The translations under genes were made by a program, and so were the position numbers. Positions 1 through 9,700 of a DNA stretch of 64,000 nucleotides are shown one piece after another. Origin of the DNA: Thalassospira sp. TSL5-1 (GTDB lineage Bacteria; Pseudomonadota; Alphaproteobacteria; Rhodospirillales; Thalassospiraceae); NCBI RefSeq assembly GCF_001907695.1, contig NZ_KV880637.1:310001-374000 (forward strand). The letters are read 5' to 3'. How positions within the stretch are numbered: the stretch's first letter is position 1; each line of letters opens with the position of its first letter. Below the pieces are notes generated by a model that saw only the letters and a program-made list of their open reading frames with translations, was not told the DNA's origin and searched no databases.

Positions 1-1183
1 AGTGTTCGGGAATACGGACCCAGGCAGAAAGCGAGGTGGGATGATGACGCACCACGGCATCGCCCAATATCTCGGCAACGAGGCTTTGGCGTTCGCGCAT
101 CAGGGCACGCTGTACGGTCACGGCCTGGTCTACAACACCATCCTCGATCCAGCGTGCGCCGATTTCGGCAAGCAAGGGTGTGCCCATCCAGCCCGTCACG
201 CGCAAGACACTGCTGGCACGAATCGACAGGTGTTTGGGCACCACAAGGTAGCCCGTTCGTAAGCCTGGCATGACGATTTTGGTCAGGCTTGAAACATGGA
301 AACCCAATTGCGGGATGAAACTGGTGACAGGCGGAAGGTTTTGTTCCAGAAGCGGGCGGTAAACATCATCCTCGATCACGTAAACGCCATGCTGACTGGC
401 AATTTCGGCGATGCGTTTGCGCCGTTCCAGCCCCATCAGGCAGTTGGTGGGGTTGGTATAAACCGGAGTGATGACAAGGGCGCGAATGGCGCGTTGCTGG
501 CATTCGCGTTCAAAGGCATCGGGTAAAATGCCTTCGTCATCGGTGGGCAGGGCAGCCAGCTTGAAACGTAAAACACTGGCGGTGCCGATCACACCATGAT
601 CGGTCAGGCTTTCGGTTAAAACCACGTCATCAGGCTGCACGATGGAAGCAAGGGCAATGAAAACGCCCTGTGCCGCGCCATTGGTGATGATGGTGTGTGA
701 CGGGTCCGCACTCAGGCCCATGCCAGCCAGCCAGTTCACCCCGACTTCGCGGTGATAATCAAAACCGGCGACCGGACGGCAGCTTTCCATCCAGGGGTGG
801 TGTGGTTCTTCGGCCAGGCGCTGGTGCATTTGCCGGGACAGGTCATTGTGAAAATCGGTATAGGCGGCACGCACAATCGACAAATCGATCAGGTCGGGCT
901 GGCGATTATCAAGGATAAAAGAGGCTGCCCGGTCGGTCAGCCGTGCCTGGACAAAGGTGCCGCGCCGACGTTCGGACCGCAAATATCCCTGGCGTTCAAC
1001 CTCTTTATAGGCGGCACTGACGGTCTGCACGCTGACTTTCAGGTGATAGGCAAGGTCACGGTGGGTCGGCATTCGCACGCCATGGCGCAAGCGACCGGAC
1101 TCGATATCGGTAATGATTGCTTCGACCAGCGCCTTGTATTTTGGGCCTGTGTCGCCACTCAGGTCAGTCGTCGGTAGCCACAT
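1..1183 (-). CDS. MocR-type GntR/aminotransferase regulator (3' end cut)
   Basis: The minus strand is open from an ATG at 1183 to the left window edge, giving about 394 residues. The first ~70 residues form a GntR winged helix (for example RMPTHRDLAYHLKVSVQT), followed by an aspartate-aminotransferase fold. TPVYTNPTN fits the domain core, and SLTK near residue 300 supplies the lysine that should hold PLP. MocR regulators sense amino acids or related amines through PLP and control adjacent metabolic or transport genes. It is divergent from the dctP gene at 1401, so control of that uptake gene is a reasonable inference; the ligand cannot be read from sequence. The C-terminus lies outside the window. 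Confidence 0.88.
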   Translation of the reverse strand, partial: MWLPTTDLSGDTGPKYKALVEAIITDIESGRLRHGVRMPTHRDLAYHLKVSVQTVSAAYKEVERQGYLRSERRRGTFVQARLTDRAASFILDNRQPDLIDLSIVRAAYTDFHNDLSRQMHQRLAEEPHHPWMESCRPVAGFDYHREVGVNWLAGMGLSADPSHTIITNGAAQGVFIALASIVQPDDVVLTESLTDHGVIGTASVLRFKLAALPTDDEGILPDAFERECQQRAIRALVITPVYTNPTNCLMGLERRKRIAEIASQHGVYVIEDDVYRPLLEQNLPPVTSFIPQLGFHVSSLTKIVMPGLRTGYLVVPKHLSIRASSVLRVTGWMGTPLLAEIGARWIEDGVVDQAVTVQRALMRERQSLVAEILGDAVVRHHPTSLSAWVRIPEH

Positions 1184-1254
1184 TTTGCTCGTTCCACCCT
1201 GTGTTTTGCCGTTAGCCTAACATGGTCGGGTGGCTTTTGGGTAGGTTGTTGTAT

Positions 1255-1272
1255 TTTTGTCATGAAACAAAA
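1255..1272. promoter_or_regulatory. Inverted repeat in the MocR/dctP divergent region
   Basis: TTTTGT at 1255-1260 and ACAAAA at 1267-1272 are 6-bp arms around a 6-bp spacer, in the AT-rich gap between two divergent genes. Position suggests an operator for the MocR regulator. Short AT-rich arms can occur by chance. Confidence 0.3.
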
Positions 1273-1400
1273 TGCCCATTGACCTGATGCAGGAACATTT
1301 CAAAACTTCGTGCGTTCAAACATACGACGTATCAATGCAAACCGCCGCCTGCTCTGTTTGGACGCAGGGTTGTAGTGGCACAATAAGGGAGACTTCTGTA

Positions 1401-2444
1401 ATGAGTTTGACTAAGCTCTTCAAGGCGACCCTGTCTGCCGCAGCCGTATTTGCGGTTGCAGGTACGGCAATGACTGCGCAGGCCGAGGAATGGAAATTCG
1501 CCATCGAAGAAAGCACCGGCGACGTCCAGGATTTGTACGCCCAGAAATTTAAAGAACTGGTTGAAGAAAAATCCGGTGGTGATGTTGATGTCACCATTTA
1601 CACCTATGGCCAGCTTGGTACCGAAAATGACATCACTGAACTGACCGCATCGGGGGCGATCCAGTTCTCGAACGCATCTCCGGGGCATTTGGGTACCTTT
1701 GTTCCCGAGATCCAGGTTTTTGGTGTTCCTTATCTGCTCTCGCAAAATAACGAGGTCAACAAGGAAATTCTGTCGAAAAGCCCGACCATTTACAAAGGCC
1801 TTTCCAAGGATTTTGAAAGCAAGGGGCTGAAGCTTTATACCATGTATCCGGAAGGTGAAATGGTATGGACCACCAAAAAACAGGTGGAAGCACCCAAGGA
1901 CCTGAACGGTGTTAAATTTCGTGTGATGACATCACCGATCCTGATCGACAGCTACAAATCCTTTGGTGCCGATCCGGTTGCTCTGCCGTGGGGCGAGGTT
2001 TATTCGGGCCTTCAGACCAGCGTGATTGATGCGCAGGTGAACCCGATTTTCTTCATCGAAAGTGCGAAATTCTATGAAGTGACCGACTATCTGATTTATG
2101 CCGGTCAGCAGCAATACACCACCACTGTGGTCACCAACGATGCCTTCTATAAAGGCCTGCCGGATGACCGCAAGGAACTGCTGAAGGATGTGAAGGCTGA
2201 ACTTGATGATTACATCTTCAAGGCCCAGGCGGAACTGAATGATGCGGCACTGGCGAAAATCAAGGAAGCCAAGCCAAGCATCAAGGTGATCAAGCTTGAC
2301 GCTGATCAGCGTGCCAAATTCGCCGAAGCATCAAAAGGCATCGGTGACAAGCTGGTTGAGGAAGTTGGTGGTGACACCAAACAGGTTCTTTCCGATCTGC
2401 GCAAAGAAATTGCCGAGAAAGAAAAAGATCTTGGCAAAATGTAA
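1401..2444 (+). CDS. dctP: TRAP transporter solute-binding protein, DctP family
   Basis: A 347-residue periplasmic binding protein for a TRAP-type carboxylate transporter. The ATG at 1401 follows AAGGGAG and opens a signal peptide whose likely cut is after AQA (residue 28); an upstream in-frame ATG at 1272 would bury the signal peptide. The mature protein has the DctP fold. KFRVMTS carries the arginine that normally grips the ligand carboxylate, followed by the family stretch ALPWGEVYSGLQTSVIDAQ. No DctQ or DctM membrane subunit lies nearby: the gene is monocistronic with its own terminator. It must therefore work with membrane subunits encoded elsewhere, or be a sensor-type binding protein. 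The substrate is not evident. Confidence 0.93.
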   Translation: MSLTKLFKATLSAAAVFAVAGTAMTAQAEEWKFAIEESTGDVQDLYAQKFKELVEEKSGGDVDVTIYTYGQLGTENDITELTASGAIQFSNASPGHLGTFVPEIQVFGVPYLLSQNNEVNKEILSKSPTIYKGLSKDFESKGLKLYTMYPEGEMVWTTKKQVEAPKDLNGVKFRVMTSPILIDSYKSFGADPVALPWGEVYSGLQTSVIDAQVNPIFFIESAKFYEVTDYLIYAGQQQYTTTVVTNDAFYKGLPDDRKELLKDVKAELDDYIFKAQAELNDAALAKIKEAKPSIKVIKLDADQRAKFAEASKGIGDKLVEEVGGDTKQVLSDLRKEIAEKEKDLGKM

Positions 2445-2482
2445 TCTGATGATGTGACGGATTTTAACCGTCAGATTTTAAG

Positions 2483-2520
2483 CCCCTGCCGCCTTGTCGT
2501 GGCAGGGGATTTTTGTTTTT
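2483..2520 (+). terminator. Rho-independent terminator of dctP
   Basis: Perfect 8-bp stem CCCCTGCC/GGCAGGGG (2483-2490 and 2501-2508) with a 10-base loop, then a T-rich run to 2520. It starts 39 bases after the dctP stop. Confidence 0.88.
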
Positions 2521-2675
2521 GCCTGGCATTTTGTGGCCCGCTGTCCTGTTAAAATATACGGGGCATGGGCTGCGTGACGAGAGCCGGGAATGGATACCAG
2601 TACATCCAAGAGAAAAAGCCAAATACGGCTTATACCTTTCCATGAAGCGTGCTGATAGCACCCGGGATTGAATGA

Positions 2676-3059
2676 TCAGACGGTGAGCATGGGGATGGGG
2701 CGACGCAAGGTAATCCAGGCAAAAAGCCCCATCGATGTCAGTTGCAGGAAAAAACCAATAAAGAATGGGAGGGAAGGTCCCCCAACCTTGATGACTGCTG
2801 TGCCTGCAGCCACAATCAGCGCGCCGATAATTGCCAGAAAAACCTGGCTTTTATCCAGCCCGTCATAGTGTCGACGGCTGATACGATAATAGGTACCGTA
2901 AAGTGCCAGTCCTATCCAGCCGACGAGATTGATGTAACTTGCCCCCGGAAGCACGTTTTCATGCTCGGGATTGCCTAGAAGTGTTTGCAAATTGAACAGC
3001 ATTTCGCAAAAGGCAAGCCATGCGGCAACTGTCCAGCATAGTCGTGGTAAATTGGCCAT
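2676..3059 (-). CDS. Small integral membrane protein, unknown function
   Basis: A 127-residue protein with about four hydrophobic segments: near residues 5-25, 40-58, 72-92 and 98-118. They are separated by short polar loops such as RISRRHYDGLDKS, with positive charge on one side. No motif I recognise. The start is preceded by GGAAC seven bases upstream, which is a weak ribosome-binding site. The competing plus-strand frames in the same place are low-complexity or basic and lack a ribosome-binding site. It stands alone between two terminators. Function unassigned. Confidence 0.6.
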   Translation of the reverse strand: MANLPRLCWTVAAWLAFCEMLFNLQTLLGNPEHENVLPGASYINLVGWIGLALYGTYYRISRRHYDGLDKSQVFLAIIGALIVAAGTAVIKVGGPSLPFFIGFFLQLTSMGLFAWITLRRPIPMLTV

Positions 3060-3216
3060 TTCAGTTCCATTTTTACGATAGCAATGACTATGCTCCTATC
3101 CCCAAAGACGTATAGTTTATTTGTTTTTTATAATCCTAAAGAATAAGTTGTTGTGATGCAACTAACGGTTAATGTTATTTTCGTGTCATTTCATGTCGTG
3201 ACCCGCGAAACGCATC

Positions 3217-3254
3217 AAAAATGCAAAACCGGGCCGAACAAGTGTTCGACCCGG
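3217..3254 (-). terminator. Terminator of the transaminase operon
   Basis: An 11-bp stem (3229-3239 with 3244-3254, one G-U pair) with a 4-base loop. Read on the minus strand it is followed by a T-rich run (the A runs at 3217-3228). It lies 50 bases past the transaminase stop. Confidence 0.85.
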
Positions 3255-3305
3255 CGAGGAAAGTTGTTTTTAACGGTTAGTCAGCGATAATTGAGCTGCA
3301 AACCG

Positions 3306-4703
3306 TTATTTTGCCGCCAGTTCGTCCGTCACGGCGTCAACAGCCTGTTTGGCAATATCAACAACCTTTTCGACCTCGGCCTTGGTGATGCAAAGCGGCG
3401 GGGCAAAGCCGAGAATGTCGCCATGCGGCATGGCGCGCGCAATCATGCCACGTTCCAGGCAGGCTGCCGAAACCTTGGCGCCGACTTTCAGGTTCGCATC
3501 AAAACGTTCCTTTTTGTCCTTGTCGGCAACAAATTCCAGGGCGGCCATCAGGCCCACACCGCGGGCTTCACCCACCAGCGGATGGTCATTGAAGGTTTCA
3601 CGCAGCAGCTTCTGCATGTAGCCACCGGTTTCGGCAGAATTGCCTGTCAGGTTTTCGCCATCGACGATATCGAGGTTGGCATTGGCCGCTGCAGCACAAA
3701 CCGGATGGGCCGAATAGGTCCAGCCGTGGCCGATCGGCCCCATTTTGTCCGAACCCTGTTCCAGAACTTTCCAGACCCGTTCGCCAATGATGACGCCCGA
3801 CAGCGGCAGATAGCCCGAGGATACACCCTTGGCAATGGTGATCAGGTCCGGCTTCATGCCGTAATGCTGGGAGCCAAAATAACTGCCGGTACGGCCAAAG
3901 GCGGTGACGACTTCGTCAGCAACCAGCAGGATGTCGTATTTGTTCAGAACAGCCTGAATGGCTTCCCAGTAGCCTTTCGGCGGGGTGATGATGCCGCCCG
4001 TGCCCATTACCGGCTCGCCAATGAAGGCGGCAATGGTTTCGGGTCCTTCGCGCAGGATCATTTTTTCCAGATCATCAGCACAGCGTTTGGCAAACTGTTC
4101 TTCGGTTTCACCGGCTTCGGCATTCCAGTAGAAATGCGGGCAGGTGGTGTGCATGATCGGCGCACGCGGCAAATCAAATGCGTTATGGAAGGTCGCAAGG
4201 CCGGTCAGGCTGCCGGTCATGATGCCCGAGCCATGATAGCCGCGCCAGCGCGAGATGATTTTTTTCTTTTCCGGGCGACCGAGAATGTTGTTGTAATACC
4301 AGATCAGCTTGATGTTGGTTTCGTTCGCATCTGATCCGGACATGCCATAATAAACGCGCTGCATGCCTTCAGGCGCGCTTTTGATGATGCGGTCTGAAAG
4401 GCGAATGATCGGCTCGTTCCCATGCCCGACATAGGTGTGGTAATAGGCCAGTTCTTTGGCCTGGGCATAAATGGCATCGGCAATTTCGGTGCGGCCATAA
4501 CCCACATTCACACAATACAGGCCAGCAAAGGCATCGAGGGTTTCTTTGCCTTCGGTGTCATGAATGTAAATGCCCTTGCCGCCATTGATGATGCGGTTGG
4601 GGGTTTCACCATCGGCGTGCTGGCGCATATGGGTTGAAGGGTGCATGAAATGCGCCCGGTCCATTTCCTGCAGTTCGGCGGTGTTGTTCTTGATCACATT
4701 CAT
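3306..4703 (-). CDS. Class-III omega-aminotransferase (amine/GABA:pyruvate type)
   Basis: A 465-residue PLP-dependent fold-type I transaminase. It aligns by eye throughout with omega-amino acid:pyruvate aminotransferases: YYGMSGSDANETNIKLIW (PLP phosphate region), RWRGYHGSG, the VADEVVTAFGRTG metal/PLP aspartate motif, and TIAKGVSSGYLPLSG with the Schiff-base lysine. Such enzymes move the amino group of putrescine, GABA, beta-alanine or similar amines to pyruvate. It is the second gene of a minus-strand operon, 41 bases after a succinate-semialdehyde-type dehydrogenase, which would oxidise the aldehyde it makes. A role in polyamine/GABA breakdown to succinate is therefore inferred; the exact amine is uncertain. 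Confidence 0.9.
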   Translation of the reverse strand: MNVIKNNTAELQEMDRAHFMHPSTHMRQHADGETPNRIINGGKGIYIHDTEGKETLDAFAGLYCVNVGYGRTEIADAIYAQAKELAYYHTYVGHGNEPIIRLSDRIIKSAPEGMQRVYYGMSGSDANETNIKLIWYYNNILGRPEKKKIISRWRGYHGSGIMTGSLTGLATFHNAFDLPRAPIMHTTCPHFYWNAEAGETEEQFAKRCADDLEKMILREGPETIAAFIGEPVMGTGGIITPPKGYWEAIQAVLNKYDILLVADEVVTAFGRTGSYFGSQHYGMKPDLITIAKGVSSGYLPLSGVIIGERVWKVLEQGSDKMGPIGHGWTYSAHPVCAAAANANLDIVDGENLTGNSAETGGYMQKLLRETFNDHPLVGEARGVGLMAALEFVADKDKKERFDANLKVGAKVSAACLERGMIARAMPHGDILGFAPPLCITKAEVEKVVDIAKQAVDAVTDELAAK

Positions 4704-4744
4704 TATCTTCTCCCGTTCGAGATCGTTTTAGCGAACTGCCAGCC

Positions 4745-6226
4745 TTAGAAGGCTGCGCAGACATATTTAAGCTCGGTGAATTCTTCCATACCGTGGCGCG
4801 ATCCTTCGCGGCCCAGGCCCGATTGTTTGACGCCCCCAAAGGGAATGGGCGCACCGGTGATTTTCACGCAATTCAGGGCAACCATGCCGTATTCCAAGGC
4901 ATTGGCAACGCGATTGGCGCGTGAATGGTCGTTGGTGTAAAGATAGGCTGCCAGGCCATATTCGCTATCATTGGCCCGCGTGATGACTTCATCTTCGTTA
5001 TCAAACGGGATCACCGGGGCCACCGGACCAAAGGTTTCCTCGTGATAGATCTGCATGTCTTCCGTAACATCGGCCAGCAGGGTCGGGGCATAAAAAAGGC
5101 CGCCCAGTTTTTTACCACCTGTCAGGACGCGCGCCCCTTTGGCGCGGGCATCTTCAACATGTTCTTCGCATTTGGCAACCGCACGGTCGTGCATCAGCGG
5201 GCCAATGTCGCAATCTTCGTCCAGGCCATTGCCAACCCGTAGTTTGGCGATGGCGGTGACATAGCGTTCCAGAAAATCTTCGTAAATGTCGCGATGAACA
5301 AAAATGCGGTTGGCTGCCAGGCAATCCTGGCCGCTGGTGGCAAATTTTGCCCCGATGGCGTGGGTAACAGCCTGATCCAGGTCCATATCGGGAAACAGGA
5401 TGAAAGGCGCATGTCCGCCCAGTTCCATCGACATTTTTTTAACCGTTTGTGCACCCTGTGCCAGCAACAGGCGGCCGATTTGGGTTGAACCGGTGAAGGA
5501 CAGAGCCCGCACAACCGGGTTGCCACAAAGCTCGCCCACGACAGGGTTCGGGTCGCCGGTAATCACGTTAAACACGCCTGCCGGGATACCGGCCCGTTCG
5601 GCCAGTTCGGCCAGAGCGGTTGCCGAAAACGGGGTTTCGGTCGCCGGGCGCACAATCATGGTGCAGCCTGCCGCAAGGGCGGCTGCGGCCTTACGCGTGA
5701 TCATGGCGCAGGGGAAATTCCAAGGGGTAACGGCGGCGGTTACACCAACCGGCTCCCGCCGGACTGACATGGCCCGGTTGGGCAGATGTGATGAAATGTT
5801 TTCGACATTCACCCGTTTGGCTTCTTCGGCGTAAAATTCGACAAAGCTGGCGGCATAGTCGATCTCGCCCCGGGATTCATTGATCGGTTTGCCCTGTTCC
5901 AGGGTCATCAACAAGGCAAGGTCTTCCTTGTTTTCGATCAGCAATTCAAACCAGCGGCGCAGGCGGCCTGCACGGTCTTGTGGCAAAAGGGCTGCCCAGG
6001 CCGGAAACGCCTTTTGGGCGGCCTCGACAGCGCGGCGGGTTTCCGCCACTCCCATATTGGGAACAGTGCCCAGAAAGCTGCCGTCAAACGGGTTGGTGAC
6101 TTCGATAATCTGCCGATTGTCCGCCGAGCACCAGCGCCCATCAATATAGGCGTGTTCGCGCAGCAGTCTCAAATCGGTCAGATTGCTTAACGACACACAA
6201 CGCTGTTCTTTCAATTGTGCCGTCAT
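4745..6226 (-). CDS. gabD: NAD(P)-dependent succinate-semialdehyde dehydrogenase
   Basis: A 493-residue aldehyde dehydrogenase. MSMELGGHAP carries the general-base glutamate, SGQDCLAANRI the catalytic cysteine, and FTGSTQIGRLL the cofactor glycines. Length and the ETNPFDGSFLGTVPN-like N-terminus fit the GabD group. The ATG at 6226 follows AAGGAGG at ideal spacing; an upstream in-frame start would add ten residues and no ribosome-binding site. It is the first gene of the operon with the downstream transaminase, so it most likely converts succinate semialdehyde (or a close homologue such as glutarate semialdehyde) to the acid feeding the TCA cycle. Confidence 0.9.
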   Translation of the reverse strand: MTAQLKEQRCVSLSNLTDLRLLREHAYIDGRWCSADNRQIIEVTNPFDGSFLGTVPNMGVAETRRAVEAAQKAFPAWAALLPQDRAGRLRRWFELLIENKEDLALLMTLEQGKPINESRGEIDYAASFVEFYAEEAKRVNVENISSHLPNRAMSVRREPVGVTAAVTPWNFPCAMITRKAAAALAAGCTMIVRPATETPFSATALAELAERAGIPAGVFNVITGDPNPVVGELCGNPVVRALSFTGSTQIGRLLLAQGAQTVKKMSMELGGHAPFILFPDMDLDQAVTHAIGAKFATSGQDCLAANRIFVHRDIYEDFLERYVTAIAKLRVGNGLDEDCDIGPLMHDRAVAKCEEHVEDARAKGARVLTGGKKLGGLFYAPTLLADVTEDMQIYHEETFGPVAPVIPFDNEDEVITRANDSEYGLAAYLYTNDHSRANRVANALEYGMVALNCVKITGAPIPFGGVKQSGLGREGSRHGMEEFTELKYVCAAF

Positions 6227-6340
6227 GGGAGCCTCCTTAAAAAACGGCCCGGCCATTTCTTGTCATGCCGGGTCTGCCTGTTGAACTAAAGGCAGCCTAA
6301 CAATATCGACGCAGAGGAGGTGTCCGAAGGTGACGCCAAT

Positions 6341-6362
6341 TGTTGCTGTTTTTTTGGCAACA
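6341..6362. promoter_or_regulatory. Inverted repeat upstream of the dehydrogenase operon
   Basis: TGTTGC (6341-6346) and GCAACA (6357-6362) form a perfect inverted repeat with a 10-base T-rich spacer, 115 bases upstream of the gabD start. The two-half-site geometry of about 16 bp centre to centre suits a dimeric regulator. No regulator gene is adjacent. Confidence 0.35.
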
Positions 6363-6457
6363 GGTGCCGTTTGGAGGATGTTTTTTCTGCTGTTTGCAGG
6401 GCGTTTTGGTTAGGGTATTGATATTTATGGAAAAAATAACAATGCGAGGCGCAGAAA

Positions 6458-6715
6458 TTATTGGTGGTTATTTTCGTTATTGTTGCTCAGCCAGGCTTTC
6501 AGCTCGCGGCGTTTTTTCTGTTTTTCAAAAAATGTGCGAATAATCAGCACCAGAAAAACCAGCAATAACAGCGTTGTGGTGGTGGGAAAGGCAAAGGGAA
6601 GGCCGATGAGTACCATCAGCGCGCCCGCCAGACTGCCGCCAATGATCGCAATCAGGCCGAGAATCAGCAGGATGGCGACGATGGCGGCAATCAGAATGGC
6701 GGCAATTTTATTCAT
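6458..6715 (-). CDS. Small two-helix membrane protein downstream of ABC gene
   Basis: 85 residues. Residues 4-30 are a very hydrophobic alanine/isoleucine helix, and residues ~45-62 form a second helix ending in the basic segment FFEKQKKRRELKAWL and an asparagine-rich tail. No family recognised. The start is only 8 bases after the stop of the large ABC protein, so it is almost certainly cotranscribed and may be translationally coupled. It could be an accessory subunit of that transporter; this rests on position alone. Confidence 0.6.
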   Translation of the reverse strand: MNKIAAILIAAIVAILLILGLIAIIGGSLAGALMVLIGLPFAFPTTTTLLLLVFLVLIIRTFFEKQKKRRELKAWLSNNNENNHQ

Positions 6716-6723
6716 CGGTTTTG

Positions 6724-9700
6724 TTAATCGCGATTTGAAAGCTGTTTGGTGGTCAGGTCCAGCCGTTCGGCCAGAACCCGCAGCAATTGGACGGATACGG
6801 CTTGGTCCTGGCGGACAAGCCCCAGGAATTCAGCCTTGTCGAGTTTCAGGACGGTCATGTCTTCGACTGCACGGATGGTGGCCGAGCGGGGCTGATCGAC
6901 CAGCAGTGCAATTTCGCCAATCACTTCCTTCGGTTCGACATCGCGCAATTTCAGGGTTTGGGCTTCGTCTGTTGTCAGCCAGATTTCACCACGCCCGGAA
7001 ATCACGATAAAGGCGGCATCACCCGGTTCACCCTGTTTGACGATGACCTCGCCACGCTTATAAGTAAGACGCGGGCTGGTAAATGCCAGCAGCTTGATGA
7101 CATTCGGGTCGAGTGCGGAGAATAGCGGGATGGTCCGCAGCAAACGGACTTCTTCCTCGATGCTGCCATCTTCGGTAGGGCCGATATCGCTTTCGGCGGT
7201 GATGGCGGCGGCATCTGTCGTCGGGTCCGGGGTGATCGCCTCATGTGTGTCGCGGCGCGTCAGTTTGCCATTGGACATGTGCAATGCGGTGGAAAAATGC
7301 TCGCTTGGCATATCCGCCCCATCAACCCAGATCACGCTGAGGTCACTGGCGCTTTTGGTCAGATATTTCACCACCTGATCGCGGGTTTCGTTGTCGATGG
7401 CGGACAATGCCTCGTCGATGACAAGGATATCGGGGTTTTTGATCAGGGCACGCACCAGCGTTATTTTCTGACGCAGGCTTTGCGAAACCCGGCTGCCGCC
7501 CACACCGACATCCGATTCCAGGCCCAGGCTGATCAGGGCTTCATAAAGGCCGCCATCCCGGGCAATTTCAAACAGGACTTCACCGACACGTTCTTCGGAA
7601 TGGGCACGGCCATAGGCAAACCGGCCAAACAGCAGGTTATCGAGGATCGAGGCCGAGGCGGTATAATTATCGGCGTCAAAGAAATCGATTTCCCGGACCA
7701 GATCATCGGGAATGTTTTCGTGAAATTTGGGCCGCGCCTTAAGAACCATATCGCGGAAATTGTCGTCCATGACGCGCAGACGATGACGGGCCGGGGTCAG
7801 ATTCATGGCGACTTCAAGAAGGCGCAGTTGGTCTTCCTCGCCAATATCGCTTACGGCGACGCCATCAATGCGTTTAAGCATATGTTTGACTTCGGTGAGT
7901 TCGTCCGCCGAAATGAAGCTGTAGCGGTCAAAAAATTCATGCCCGGGCGGCAGGCCGGTAAACAGCTCGATCATCAGATCCAGCATGTTGCGTCCCATAT
8001 TGATCATGGGTTCGTACAGGCCGTTATCGCGCAAGACCCCGAGGAAATAGGGGTGGGACAGGAAACTCCGCCGTTCGTAATTCGGGTTTACCGGCACGCC
8101 GAAAATAAGGTTGATGCCAACCGTGGCATTGTCGTTATAACGATTGATGTCAAACGGTTCGACCAGATCCGCCAGCCCGCGTTCTGCCAGAAGTTCCTTG
8201 AGGCGCGGGCGCGCGGCAAGCACAGCCTGGGACAGGTTGGGCCGCAATTTGGGATCAATACGCCGGAAAAGACCGATGCGGTAAATGTCGCGATCCAGAT
8301 GCACCACCGACAGCAGCGACAGCAATTCGCTGTTAAGCTGTTCAAGCGATTCATAACCCGGGCCGGTATAGTCAATCCACTGGCCGCTGGGATCATAGGG
8401 GATATTGCCCGACCGTTTGATTTCATCAAACATCTCTGCTGTTAAATGGTCGGGCAGATCGGTGGGCGATGCCAGTTTAACTTCCTCGACCAGTTTCGGC
8501 GGGAGCAGTTTGCCAGTTTCTTCCTGGCTGTCGTCGGTTGCCATGCCTTGGTCTTTTGCCGCGGTTTTCCCGGCATTGGTATCGTCATCACGCTCTATTT
8601 GCGGGCGATGTTTTAACCCATAAAGCAGGTTGTCGGAAATGGTGCCGTGGAAAAGATAGGAATCCGGCCCGACATAGGCCGTCCGTTGCCCCAAAAAGGA
8701 AGCGGGTAATTGTGCGGCATTGACATCGGCAAACTGGATGCGGCCGCTGCTTGGATTTAACAGGCGTACCAGCAGCCGGGCGAGATGCGATTTGCCACTG
8801 TCTGCTGTGCCGGTCAGCAGGGCTGATCCGGGCAGGGGCATGTTGAAAGACACGTTTTCAACAACGCGCGTGCCGTCATCATCCATCCAGGACACGCCAT
8901 ATACATCCAGTGGTGACTTCAGATGATCCGCCAGTGGTGCAGTCAGTTCGTGTTCCTGGTCCAGATCGGGCAGTTCAAATTGTTCATATAGCTGGTCATA
9001 TTTGATATGCGCATCGGCCAGGCGCTGATAATAGGCCAGCAATTCCTTCCAGGGCGCGGACATATCCTTGTAGGCGGCAAGGGCGGCCACCAGTGCGCCA
9101 AATGACAGATCCCCCTGAATGACCAGATAGCCGCCAATCGAATAAAAGAAAAACGGCGTGATCTGGGCGATGAAGTTGTTAAGGAATTTGATGAAAAACT
9201 TGCGGAAATAGATTTCCTTGCGGATTTCAAAAATACGGCCCATGCGCTGGGTATAGCGCATCAGCTCGTAACCCTGGGTATTGTGGGCGCGAATATCGGT
9301 CGCACCGCTAACGGTATCGCCAATATGTTCGGACAGGCGACGGATATTCTGAACGCGGTCTTTACCCAGCTGGTTTACACGCCGCTGCAATTTCGGAATG
9401 ATGTATCCCTGCAGCGGGTAAAATGATACCGCAGCCAGCCCCATGAGCGGGTCCTGAATAAAGATAAAGGCCGAAATGGTAATCAGGATGCCGCCCTGAT
9501 AGACCGGCAGGGAGAAGGCCTCGCCAAAAAAGCCACCCAAAGGTTCGGCCTCGGCGGTGATCATGGAAACGATTTCGCCCTGGCTGGTTTTGCGGAAATG
9601 CGGCAGCGGAAAACGCAAAATCCGTTCATACAGGATATAGCGCATCCGGCGCAAAAGCCGTTCGGCCATAACCCCGGTATAAACGTTGATCAGGTATTTG

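Noticed and set aside
752-1177. Plus-strand frames in the first 1.2 kb
   Set aside because: They lie opposite the MocR gene, which is clearly coding on the minus strand although it runs off the window.
3291-4334. 347-codon plus-strand frame opposite the transaminase
   Set aside because: No recognisable domain or ribosome-binding site; the minus strand has all class-III transaminase motifs.
7243-8445. 400-codon plus-strand frame opposite the ABC gene
   Set aside because: Antisense shadow of the insert region; His/Phe-rich composition and no domain.
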